Notes under the pieces: generated by a model
What the model saw: the letters and a program-made list of their open reading frames with translations, nothing else
Databases searched by the model: none
What the model was told of the DNA's origin: nothing
Shown here: positions 21,371-31,659 of the stretch, in pieces
Layout: each line of letters begins with the position of its first letter
Position numbering within the stretch: position 1 is the stretch's first letter
Program-made: the position numbers and the translations under genes
NCBI GenBank assembly: GCA_017354895.1
Contig: CP071497.1
Location: 2,790,001 to 2,854,000 of the forward strand
Direction of reading: 5' to 3'
Length of the DNA stretch: 64,000 nucleotides
Origin: Podospora comata
Lineage: Eukaryota > Ascomycota > Sordariomycetes > Sordariales > Podosporaceae

Positions 21371-22510
21371 ATGTCACCCCCAGAATACCTCCACCTCGCC
21401 TCCCCCCTCGGTCCCATTTCCAGGCCCCTGTTACCTCACCCGCCCCGCGACGCCCTCCCCTCCGAAATCCCCATCATCAACCTCACCCCCTTGTTTTCCG
21501 ACGACCTCCCCTCCCGTCAGCACCTCGCCTCCCAAATCCGCCAAGCAGCCACCACGTCAGGGTTCATGTACATCTCCCACCACGGCATCCCCCTCTCCCT
21601 CTTCCAAACCGCCCGAAACGCCTCTCTAGATTGGTTCCGCTCCCCTCTTGAGGCCAAACTGCCCGCCAACACGAACAACTCCCTCATAAACAAGGGTGTG
21701 GTCGGCTACCGGCCCCGTCAGACACAGCACATCAACCCCTGGGAGAGCGTCGACGTTCGAGAGTCGTTCTCATGGCGGTACGATCCCGCCTATGACCCGT
21801 TGCATTCCCCGTCGGACTTGGAGAACATCCCGGATGAGGTAAAAAGGTATATCGACCACGATAACGATGGGTTTCCCTGGTCGAGAACACCAAAAGAGTT
21901 TTCGGGGCCGGTGATTGAGTTGTATCAGGCTGTTTTGAAGCTAGGGAGGGAGCTGGTGAGGGTGATGGCTTTGGCTCTTGGGTTGGAGGAGGACGGGTTG
22001 GACGGGAGGTTTGAGTTTCCTGATGTTGGGGTGGCGGTGAATTATTATCCGCCTATTGCTGCAACAAAAGAAGAGGGTAAGGAGAAGGTTAGTATTGGGA
22101 GTCATACTGACTTTCAGCTTTTTACGCTGTTGTATCAGGATAGTGTGGGGGGGTTGCAGGTGTTGGATAGGGAGGGGCAGTGGTTGAATGCGAGGCCGGT
22201 GGAGGGGACGTTGGTGGTGAATTTTGGGGATTACATGCAGCGGATTACGAACGGGAAGTGGGTGAGTACGGTTCATCGGGTGGTGAATAACTCGGGGAGG
22301 GAGAGGTTGAGCATGGCGTTCTTCTGGGGGTTTGGGCTGCATGAGAGGTGTGGGGTTTTGGATAGTGTGTTGGAGGAGGGGGAGGAGAAGAAGTATGATG
22401 AGGTTGGGTGTTGGGAGTGGGTGCAGAGAAGGATTGAGATGATGAGGGAGGTGAAGAAGGGGTTGGGGAACATTACCCCTGAGAAACCCCTGTCAATGCA
22501 CTCCCAATAA
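21371..22510 (+). CDS. 2-oxoglutarate/Fe(II)-dependent dioxygenase (isopenicillin N synthase-like)
   Basis: Intron-free, 379 aa, the usual length for the family. The N-terminal DIOX_N block reads EIPIINLTPLF ... ATTSGFMYISHHGIP. The Fe(II) triad is His245 and Asp247 (GSHTDFQLFTLL) and His302 (STVHRVV); the 2-oxoglutarate-binding Arg-x-Ser is in GRERLSMAFF. Such enzymes hydroxylate or oxidise small molecules; the substrate is not inferable. The coding strand changes from very C-rich (to about 21,900) to G-rich. The neighbour HET gene ends 237 bp upstream on the same strand, and the DUF6594 relic converges from the right. Confidence 0.92.
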   Translation: MSPPEYLHLASPLGPISRPLLPHPPRDALPSEIPIINLTPLFSDDLPSRQHLASQIRQAATTSGFMYISHHGIPLSLFQTARNASLDWFRSPLEAKLPANTNNSLINKGVVGYRPRQTQHINPWESVDVRESFSWRYDPAYDPLHSPSDLENIPDEVKRYIDHDNDGFPWSRTPKEFSGPVIELYQAVLKLGRELVRVMALALGLEEDGLDGRFEFPDVGVAVNYYPPIAATKEEGKEKVSIGSHTDFQLFTLLYQDSVGGLQVLDREGQWLNARPVEGTLVVNFGDYMQRITNGKWVSTVHRVVNNSGRERLSMAFFWGFGLHERCGVLDSVLEEGEEKKYDEVGCWEWVQRRIEMMREVKKGLGNITPEKPLSMHSQ

Positions 22511-22547
22511 AGACCACCTCGACAGCGGCAAATCTGGGCATTTCATG

Positions 22548-23639
22548 TCAGTCATTCACCCTGTGGATTCCCGACACAGGGCCAACATACGTAGCGGTAG
22601 CCGCAAAAACCTCTATCCTCTTCGCATCGCTAAACACGGAAATCACCAGCGCAAACAGCGCCATAAACCCTGCCGTCACCCCTATTCTCGCATCTGTGCT
22701 GTCCTGCCGGTTCAGCATCAAGATTGCCAATGCCGGCAAGGTAGACGCAAGAACAGTTGTGATGAGACTGCTTGCTTTGCTGATTCGAGAAGGACTGTAC
22801 AAAGTGTGGCCTGTGTCTGTGTCGACAGCCTGGCCGGTGTTGACGCGATGGCCGAGGAGGTGGCGATAAGTTCTGAGAATCTTCTCAGTGATGAAAGTGG
22901 TACAAGGGCCGGTTTCCTTGACCGGTGCGCTCAGGCAGAGATATGACGAGGGGTTGGGGTCTGCCCAGGTGAAGGCTTCGTTGGACTGGAGGAAGGGATT
23001 GTCGCCTCTGAAGTCGCGTAGCCAGTCTTCGAGGGCAGAGAGTTGGGAAGGTTGAGGGGAGGGAACGGTGTTCTTTGGTGGACTATCACGCGTCAATGGT
23101 GATCTGAGGGGTTTGTGACAGCGACCCACCTTGGAGTATGAATTCTTCTGGCGTTCAAGATTAGCATCCTGCCGAGGCAATGGGAAAGATAAACTCTTTG
23201 TACTGTACCCTTTCAGCTTCTCTCTCAACTCCACGATCTTGTGATACTGCATAGTCTTCTTCTCCCGTCAAAGCTTCATATTCTCAGAAAGTCGCAACGT
23301 CGGATCATCCTGGTGGTCAAGCAAACACTGATCCCGATACTCTTGCCCTAGCTCAACAACCTCGGCCTGCAGCGATATAGCGCCAAGACATTCGCTTGAT
23401 CAAACCTTCTTCAGAATAGCAGCCTCATTCTCACTCCCTCTCATAAAGGCTGCTAAACTGGGATATCCAGGAGGGAGCGGAGGTTGAAAGTCGTGCACGG
23501 TGTGTTTGTCTTGAAGAACAAAGAAACCTGCCTCTGAGAAGAGATGGTGCAGGTGTAAATACGGGTTTGAGGGTTGTCTCAGCTGGTGTGGTGGGCTGAA
23601 GTGTTGGGTTAGGGGCAAGGGGACCGCCTCGAGGGCCAT
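22548..23639 (-). pseudogene. Broken DUF6594 membrane protein gene
   Basis: The conserved DUF6594 start GYPSLAAFMRGSENEAAILKKV lies in the frame ending at 23400. The central helical part (LQAEVVELGQEYRDQ ... YHKIVELREKLKGY) and the C-terminal membrane part follow in order: two hydrophobic helices and DAKRIEVFAATATYVG. Between 23400 and 23252 the frame shifts twice and meets a stop, so no single product covers the family. One gap might be an intron, but no donor/acceptor pair restores all the frames. From 23252 to 22548 the frame is open and could make a shorter two-helix protein. DUF6594 proteins are fungal membrane proteins of unknown function, frequent near HET genes. An intact relative is at 30459-31416. 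Confidence 0.6.
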
Positions 23640-24021
23640 ATCAGAGGCCCCCCCGCCGTCCGCGGACTACACAAGAGACCAGTTGAGTCCAGGACCCCAT
23701 CGACGGAATCCTTCCCGCACGCGCCCGTAATGCTTAGCCTCGATGAACTGTGGTTGTGTAAAGCCTTGCCGCTCATGCTAACGTTGATTGGGTGGTGATG
23801 GATGGATGATAGGCATCCTGGTTACACTTGATGTTGATGATGGCAAGCTAAAACAAGATAAAGCCTTCTCATGTTCCACATGGTGTTTCGTTTTCGACTC
23901 TATTGCGGTGCCCGACTAAGCAATACATCACCTCCACCAACATGCCCCAAGAAGACCAATTCTGGCTCATCAGTCCCATCACTCTAGTCCTGTTTGGTCT
24001 CCTCAGTCATCACTGTCATGA
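23640..24021. other. Short intergenic region
   Basis: About 380 bp between the DUF6594 relic and the next broken gene, which face away from each other. Nothing recognisable beyond likely promoter sequence. Confidence 0.4.
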
Positions 24022-25425
24022 CAATATTCGTCGCAATGGCCGCCTTACTTGCCGACTTTGCCCAAAAGGTAGAGCGAGCCGAATCCCACTTTCAGGCACA
24101 GCAGATCGAGTATTTCTGTTTTGCAGCGCATTCTACGAGAATGCGAGCACATTCTTGACGGACCCGTTGACGCTCCAGACCATGTTTTGGAGGCCTCGGA
24201 GACCTGCCGACGCTAAGGGGCAGGTTATGATGAGCACTCTTTCAAGCTACAACGGAACTCTAGCAAGTTCAAGAGATTCCCAATGGGTCAGAATTTGCGA
24301 ATCTCTTACAATCAGACCGAACTGGACAAGTCTCTGGCCGCATATAAGGGAAGTGTATTGCTTCTGAGAGACTTGTGCTCTGAGTAATTGAACAGGAAGC
24401 CAAGTCACCGGGGAATAGCAGTGAAACTTTCTGATAAGCCGCTTGACAGAATTAAGCTTCGACAGCAGCTGGTTGAAATGAGGTAAGTACAGGCAAGACT
24501 CTACCAAAAGTATACATAGAAATTTGAGTTTCTAACACGCCACACAGCGCCGCCATGGCAAAACTATCAGCCCTAGCAATTCCAGACCTTGGACAGAATG
24601 ACTCCGATTCTCCATACCAAGCATCCCTAGACGATGATCCAGCCCCTCTAATGTCCGGCGCACTTACCACCAAGAACCCAGACAGTCTTGCACTGGTTCA
24701 TCAGACCAACCACTTGAAACTCGTCGAACAAGTGTGGACAAGAGGCTTCGACCGGCTCTCCCAAGAGAAATACAACATCGATGCTGCCATCCGAATCATA
24801 ATCGACCAACCCCACGCCAAACATCCTGGCCAAGCATTCAAGTACTATCCCACCAGAGTCAAATTAGACAGCGCATCCGACCTTGACTTGGTTTCCGTCT
24901 CCTATCTCCGCCAAGCCAATGCACTAGAGCACGTCACTCTTGTGCCCATTCCAGAAGACACCCAGATCGCCATCAGCGGTGTAGGTAACGGCTCACTGAC
25001 CCCAACCCATAGGGTGTTACTCAAGTGGTGCGGGCATGGAGAGAGCAGGATGCACGAGGGTTGGTTTGACCTGGTCGATTTCCCAGATATTGACATTTTG
25101 TTGGGGACCGCATCGTTCAGAAGATTGCTGTTGCAAGAGTGGCGCGTGCTTGGCCGATTATCGGGAGGACGAAGCCCAAGGCGATACCCGAGAGAGAGTA
25201 TGCTCAGGAGGACGAGAGTTTGGCACGAGCGGGGGAGATCAAATTGCCGAGTTTGAGAGGAAACTGGCTGAGAGGAGGAGGCATCAACTAGCGCTAGGAC
25301 GGGCAGATACAATTGTTTCTGATGAAGTTAGCATCCATCAGAAAAGGCAAGATGTAGATTTAGAGTTGGGGAATAACAGTGTCGACCCTCCCTTAGACGC
25401 TGTCACCGCTCCTCATTACAGGTAG
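24022..25425 (+). pseudogene. Broken gene: fungal helical N-terminal domain plus retropepsin-fold region
   Basis: Host-type gene in pieces. The first part resembles the helical N-terminal domain of fungal NACHT/ankyrin proteins (MAALLADFAQKVERAE, then RECEHILDGPVDAPDHV, then KLQRNSSKFKRFPMGQNLRI). A canonical intron (gtaagt...cacacag, about 24484-24547) leads into the open stretch MAKLSALAIPDLGQN. The later part PTRVKLDSASDLDLVS ... PDIDILLGT looks like a retropepsin-like fold as found in some non-viral fungal proteins. The first half is interrupted in about three places and the end is unclear. Boundaries are approximate. Confidence 0.4.
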
Positions 25426-25514
25426 CGCTCCTTCTTCAACACACACAAACAGAGTACCCTTTTTTGCCCCTGGACCAGCTTTCCCCTATCTAGTGTCTTT
25501 GCCCCCTCGAGATT

Positions 25515-27166
25515 TCAAGGCCGGCATCTTACCGATCCCCAAGCATCATTTTGCGTCCCAAAGTTATTAACCCCTGGGTATATCAGCGGGAAGTACGTCC
25601 CCGAGTCTCTCTCGCAGTTATCACCCCTAAACGCTCCCGTTAGCATCACGACACGTTCAAACCAGCAGAACCAAGTGTACTCACCTAAACAACACACACC
25701 TCCCCATATCCGGCCCAGCAGACTTAACTCTCTTGTAAAGGTCAGTACCCGCCAAACTGACACACTTCTCCGCGTGCCCAACCCTGATATTCTCGCAACT
25801 CCCACCCCATTGAACCTCAGGACAAAGATACAGCCACGTCGACGTAGTCAAAACAGGCGGCACAGCAGGAGTGTAAGAACTAGCCGGGTACTTCCCCGTC
25901 CCATAAACCTCAATCCTCCACCCCGCTCCACACGTTTCTCTCCCGTCACCCGCGCAAGGCATATCACACTGCCCATCAGCCACCAACAACCCCGACCCAG
26001 GCTGGGAGTTGCCGCAAAAGCATTCGGTGCTGTATTCGACTCCCGCATAGAAATATCCCGCCGTCTCACAGGCAGAAATACACTTCTCCGTTGTCATACC
26101 ACCGGTAATGCTACTGATCTGATGAGGCAGAACGCGAGGAGAGTCAGAATCAACAAAACACCCCACCCTCGGCTCAAAGATATCGTTCTGCGCTCCTGGG
26201 AAAAAGCCCATCTTGGAGTTATACGGCGGTGTGACGTCCCCCGGGGTGACAACATTGTCGCCCGTCCGCTGATGCCAGGCGATCATCTGTTTTGGACCTT
26301 TGACGCAAGCAGAGGGGTTATTCGCACAATACACCGGGGGCTGGGCAACGCCCAACCGACGAACTGACGTGCTCCATGGAACGTGGCAGCGGAAGTTTTG
26401 CATGTACATGTTTGGCTCGCCGCATCCGTCGGGCACCCAGAGCCAGGCGCAGTAGCATTGGCCTGGGGCGCAGGGGGGGAGGTCGGCGGGGATGGGGTAG
26501 TTGACTAGGCGTCTCCAGGGGGTGCTTCACATAACTGATTAGATGACTGTGTTGCGAAAGGAGAGCGGTGAACTTGCTTGGGGGCAACAGAGATGACAAC
26601 CAAATTCTCCATATTCACATTCGCCAAGTTGGAATTGTACGAAATCGCCAGCGCAGTGCCTGTGGCCCTGGTCTCGTTCTGGGCATGCAGCGGACCACCA
26701 AACCCGTCAGGGTTGTTAACCAGACAGCCCTCTCCTGTGCTGGGGCCGGTCCAATTCACAGGGTGGTCCCGTCCGTCTGTCCAGTCTGTCGTGAGGTCAC
26801 CATTGTAGGAGAGAGTGGTGAAGGCGCGGTTCTCGGCGATTTCACCAGTAAAGACACCTCCTGCAGGTAGAGCGAGGGACTGTCCGCTGGGGGGGCCCAC
26901 GACGTTACAGCCTCGGTCCGCTTGCATCCACCACTGCTCCTTGGTGAGGTTATAGAGGGGGTTGACGACGAGGTTGGTGTTTTGATCGTCCACTGCTGGG
27001 TTGTTGCCGCCCTGAAATCTGGATGTCAGTCAAGTTGAGAGTCAGAAAGATAAACGACAAATATCGATGGACGACTTACACGACAATGCATACCCGGCGC
27101 AAAGAGCGCGTGGTGTGCTGTCGCCCCCGTGGCCAGGGCCGCGAAAAGCTTTGCGTGGCGCATCAT
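25515..27166 (-). CDS. Secreted AA14-LPMO-like protein with WSC and beta/gamma-crystallin-like domains
   Basis: Exons 27166-27080, 27011-26578, 26524-25685 and 25626-25515 give 490 aa. The signal peptide should be cut after ATA (residue 17), leaving an N-terminal His (HHALFAPGM), as lytic polysaccharide monooxygenases need for their copper histidine brace. Residues 18 to about 292 follow the AA14 layout as I remember it: [71 protein letters not shown] and GAQNDIF. A WSC domain follows (about 294-383: [12 protein letters not shown] ... [23 protein letters not shown]). The end (about 405-490) reads like a beta/gamma-crystallin-like domain: [36 protein letters not shown]. Intron 2 (26525-26577) is GC-AG (donor gcaagt), the only choice found that keeps phase; introns 1 and 3 are GT-AG. 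Likely an extracellular cell-wall or hemicellulose-active protein; activity unproven. Confidence 0.72.
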
Positions 27167-27731
27167 AGTAGAGTGGTCAGATGGATAGTGAAATCAACTC
27201 AAAGAACGCATGCACATGGAGAGAAAGGGCTGCGTGGACGATAGCTATAAGTACTGGCCAATTTCTATACCCCCGGTAAATGTCACGATGGTGGAACTTG
27301 CCAGACAATAGTTCCATGTCAGCCTGTTCATGTGCATGAGATGAAAGCTACCCCTGACTGAGATTGGCCGCATCTTTTCTCTCCGTGTCAGCATGCTCGG
27401 TATGTGCCCCAAAGCTGTTCGTATAGTAATCTTAGTATCGGTTGATTACTAACGCTGTTTTTGAATGTCTCGTAGCCATCTGCTTCTCCGAGGTACCTAC
27501 TGAGGGTTCTCATCTTGGCAGCTTGCACGCGGAGGTGAGCCTCATCTTAAATACGGAGCCTACTAAAATCTCACCACAGCTGTCAGCAACATCAATATTT
27601 TTTCCACGAGGGTCATGGCATTCCTGGAAGATCTTCAAGTTGTACAGTACCATTGTGGCTGTTGATATTGATGACGGCGGGCTGAGATCCAATCCAGCTT
27701 CGTGTGATGCCCTCAACAGATTGTATGTTTC
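27167..27731. other. Intergenic: AA14-like promoter and CGS-like 3' end
   Basis: 565 bp with no gene I can support. It should contain the promoter of the secreted protein gene (minus strand). A CCAAT box is readable on that strand near 27260. Confidence 0.4.
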
Positions 27732-29641
27732 TCAAACAAGACTGGCAGCCTCCAACGCCCCATTGACCCTTCCCAACAGCCAACCCCTTTCTTCAACCCC
27801 AACGCTGATCCGCACCAAACTCTCCTCTACTCCAAACTCAGCTGCTCTATCCAACTCGTTGTAGTGCGCCAGCAGTGTATACGCACAACAAAGCGTAAAG
27901 TTTGTCCCCAGGCTTGGCCCCTTAGCAACATTCAGCCCGTTGTAAAACGCCACAGCCTCCTCTTTTTTCTTGAATGTAACGCTTAGCAAAAACCCATATC
28001 CCGCACCAGGCCGCTTGTAAGCATCATAGCGCCTCGTGTCTCCCAATGACGGATAATAAACCTTCTTGACCACCGGACTTTCTTGCACTAACTCAACCAC
28101 AGCCAAAGCATTCTCACTGGCAACCTGAATTCTCTCCTCAAAGCCTTGACAGTTTTCGGCCATCACCAAAGCATCTTCCCAATACCACACGTCCTTCTGA
28201 CGCTGTTGTCGGCTGTGTAGACCTTCTCTGAGACTTGTATACAGCGTTGAATGGGGATTGAGGCCAAGTGAACCGCCCATGACATTACACTTTCCGCTGA
28301 ACATCTTTGTCAGACTGGTGCAGACCACATCGCAATATCGCAAAATACGCAGGCAAGCGGCCGTTCCCACGGTGTCGTCCACGGCCAGAACAAAAGAAAA
28401 CGATTTTCGCAAAAAGGCTAATCGTGCGAGGTGGGGCGATTGTAACAGAGGGTTGCCGGTGAACTCGGTAAAGACAGCGTGGAACTGTTCGCCGTTATGT
28501 AGTCGACGCTCGAATCGCTCTGTATCGGCGTAGGAATACCCGTAGACCGTGACTTGACAGTTGTGTACTCGCTCCAGCACTTTGATCGTATCGACGTAGA
28601 GAAATCTATCACAGGTTAGACGACCACAACATCTTGGGTAGGTAGAAGGATTGCAACGGAACTTGCCCAAAAACAGCCACGTTGGGCTTCTTGCTATCTC
28701 CGCTCCCCGATGAAGTCCCTGAATCCGTTCTGGTTGCTATCAGCTCCGAAATAGCAGCCATTCCTCCTGGATACAACAGCACATCATCTTTCCTAAGAAC
28801 CATGTCTCCATCGGATAGCAGACCTGCAATCTGGTCTGATATGTTCTGCTTGGCCTGGTCAACAGAGTCCCCACCGCAGGTATCTCCATCTAAATGGAAC
28901 CCGTTCTGTTGTATCCCATTGGCTAACTCGTGTCCTTCTCGACACGACCCCCTATTCAGAAAGGATGCCCTGTCCAACCAAAACACCGCCCTCCGACTCG
29001 AGATGCCATATCCAGTGTGTTGCCAAAACCTCCGTGCTTTAGACACCTCAGCACCCTTGGGCTCCCCAACAACAACCGCCAACCACAAACAAGTCCCTGT
29101 CTCACCGTCATCTGAATCAACCACTCCACCATCCCACCTGACTCCCCACACTCTACCACCCGCGAGAAGCTCCTCACCCATGTACCTCCTGAACATCTCA
29201 GCCCACGTCCTGGACGCAAACATCATAGGCGCTCCATCATCCCCCACACCCAAGTGTCGCGCCAGTCTTCGCCCCAACTGATCAACCACCCTCGGGGTAA
29301 AGAAGCGCGGGTAACCGGTTTTCATGGCTTGCAAGACCGAGGGGTCTTTCGTAACCCATCCGAGACTGTCGTTCCAGGTTGGGAGGTGGACAGAGATGGC
29401 CTAATGAGAAGAACGAAAACACGTTCCTGCCGCGTCAGCTTCCAAGAAAGGGCTAGGGCCCCAACGAAGAGATGATGTATAGTAGGTAACTCACGTGCGG
29501 GTCATTAGGAGGTAGCGGATCACCCAACTGCAGGTCTGCCGGGTCGACGGGGAGGGCAAAAGACTGCATTCTGGATCTGTCATTGTCCTTTTTCAACGGC
29601 GTGGATTTCCCAGAACTGCATGTAGATGGGGGAGTGTTCAT
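27732..29641 (-). CDS. Cystathionine gamma-synthase-like PLP enzyme
   Basis: Cys/Met-metabolism PLP enzyme, most like fungal cystathionine gamma-synthase (transsulfuration, methionine supply). Exons 29641-29495, 29400-28667 and 28605-27732 give 584 aa; fungal versions have such a long N-terminal half. The start block is ALPVDPADLQLGDPLPPNDPHAISVHLPTWND. The PLP Lys is Lys394 in TSLTKMFSG, followed by GGSLGLNPHS; upstream LLYPGGMAAI is the cofactor-phosphate region and FLYVDTIKVL the subunit segment. The C-terminus has the expected LVRISVGVEE. Intron 1 (95 bp) is GT-AG. Intron 2 (28606-28666) is GC-AG, donor TTTTTGG/gcaagt, branch ctaac, acceptor gatag, restoring VAVFG-FLYVDT. Confidence 0.88.
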
Positions 29642-30458
29642 TTTGAAGTGGTCAACGACCGCCGCAGCATCAGTGCCATGGTTCCGTGTTCGGAGCTGAG
29701 AAAGAAGCGCAGTACCAAACAATTGGGGACTGACCGAATCGCCAGAATAGGGTCTTCAGTCGATAATACCAGGCGATGGATGCAGTTGTCCGCTTCCCGT
29801 GAGTTCCCGGGAAGGAACTGTGCTCCAAAGGGGGTGACATCATCTTGACCGGTGTCAGAGGCTAGCTGACCCGGGCAAATTTCCGCTGTTCACGGACCAT
29901 TTGAGTACCTACCCGCCGCAAGTGGACAACTGACTCCGAAAGGCTGGATTGTATTATATGAAGTTTATACGAGTTCTCTGTTGGGAAGGAGGACCAGAAT
30001 ATAGTGGTGGGAAGCCCCAAGGGAAAACGCATTGTTTGAGAGGCAGGGTGCTAATGTCACCCTTTGGCTGCAAAATGTCAAAGTTGCCCAAAGAAGCTCG
30101 TGCCATGTCTCCCTATTGAGTGGTTCCCTCTTTGCCCTCCTAGGCTGTTTCCTTGTCGTTGAGCCGGGAGAACATCACACCGTTTGACGACAAGGCTGTA
30201 GATAACAATGTTGGTGACGACGCCACATCTGCAATATTGCGCCCGCGAGCTGCAGGTGTGTGGCCGGGAAAAGCTGATAGCATCCACAAAGTGCAGTCTT
30301 CAACACAAAGGCAACCCTTTAATTTCTTCTCGTCCAGCCTTCCCCATGATTGTCTAGCTTATGACCCCGCGTTCAACCCACCTTCTCTTCTCTTGACCAT
30401 CTCAAGGTGCCAGGCATGTTGTATCCTTCTGAAGTCTTAAAGCCGGGAACATACCTAA
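29642..30458. other. Intergenic region between divergent CGS-like and DUF6594 genes
   Basis: About 820 bp serving as the shared upstream region of two divergent genes. A plus-strand open frame at 30153-30440 has no recognisable feature and does not splice sensibly into the DUF6594 gene. No repeat seen. Confidence 0.4.
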
Positions 30459-31416
30459 ATGATGATGCCATCACGCCCACTACCCACAGCAATACAAGCA
30501 GACCCCGAGAGGGATCCATCCAGCCCCGAAGCACATAGATCACGATCAAACCCCATGCCCCTCTCACCAGTCGACGGCTCCCTCACCCGTCTCGCAACAC
30601 TGGAGAGAGCGGCACGCTCACAGCAGCAATCCCGGACGGCAGCCGAAACGCCCGACGAAATCACCGCCCTCGAGGTTGTCTATAGATACAGCATCCTCTC
30701 CTCCCGCATCAAAGTCCTCCGTCACGAGATCATACACAAGGTTGAGTCAGCCCAATCTCTCATCGACGTGTCCATGCCGGAGGAATTGAGGCGAGATCTA
30801 GATCAGTACAGTATATTCAACCTACCTTGCTTTGCCTTCCCGCTCTCCATCCTCCTGCCCAAGCCTGACAACTTCCTTACCCTTTTCAGCAACCGCACTG
30901 CGAGACTACGCCTTCTTTCGTCAGGAGGGTAAAGATCTCTTCCGGTCATTCCAGACCCAGTCTATCCTCGCCACCATGAAAGCCCTTGACAACCCTGCAG
31001 CCGCCACCCCCCAACCGGAACTCGCCGTGGATGATCCCCTGAGTATCATCACCAGAGAGCTGAGGCTGGCTTTGACGCAAAGCACTTCAGGGCTGTCAAA
31101 ATACAAAAAGTCAAAGGATCAGAAAATGCTGTGGCAGCGCTTCTTTATGGCTTTGGGTGGCGGACTGGCCCTCGTGGGCCCGATGCTCATCATGGTGCGC
31201 AATCCGAGTGAAGGCGTCGCCATCATCACGACATCATGCTGTGTTTTGGGCGTGGCAGTTATTTTGGCTTTGTTCATGAACGATTCCCATCCAAAAGATG
31301 TCGTCGCATGCACGGCGGCCTATGCGGCAGTGCTAGTTGTGTTTGTTGGTGCTGGTGGCGGTTCCCAGACTGAAAGTGACGGTGCTTCCACTTCATCAAG
31401 TTGTTTACAAGCCTAG
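30459..31416 (+). CDS. DUF6594-domain membrane protein
   Basis: Exons 30459-30810 and 30890-31416 give 292 aa. The 79-bp intron is gtatat...ttttcag and joins DLDQY-T-TALRDYAFFRQEGKD. Features: a disordered N-terminus, a helical region (ALEVVYRYSILSSRIKVLRHEIIHK), then two or three hydrophobic helices at the C-terminus (FFMALGGGLALVGPMLIMV, VAIITTSCCVLGVAVILALF, CTAAYAAVLVVFVGAG), the last being the DUF6594 hallmark. The usual family start GYPxLAAF is not visible, so an upstream exon may be missed or the start has diverged. Function unknown; probably an internal-membrane protein. Confidence 0.75.
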
Positions 31417-31659
31417 AGTTACTAGACATTGCATGATAATGTTGAATTGACTAACTCTATATAGCCAACCGACCAAATCTTCTTGCTCATGACAAAATAA
31501 AGGATGCCACCAGCCTGTATCATTCCATAACCTCTAAAACAGCACACTCAAGCAATGCATGGCGGTAATCGCTGATAATATCATAGTCTTCCCCCGCCTG
31601 TCAAAAACAAATAAAAGCACCGCCTGTCTGTAACTTCGCTCTTTTCACCGCGTGTTCCT

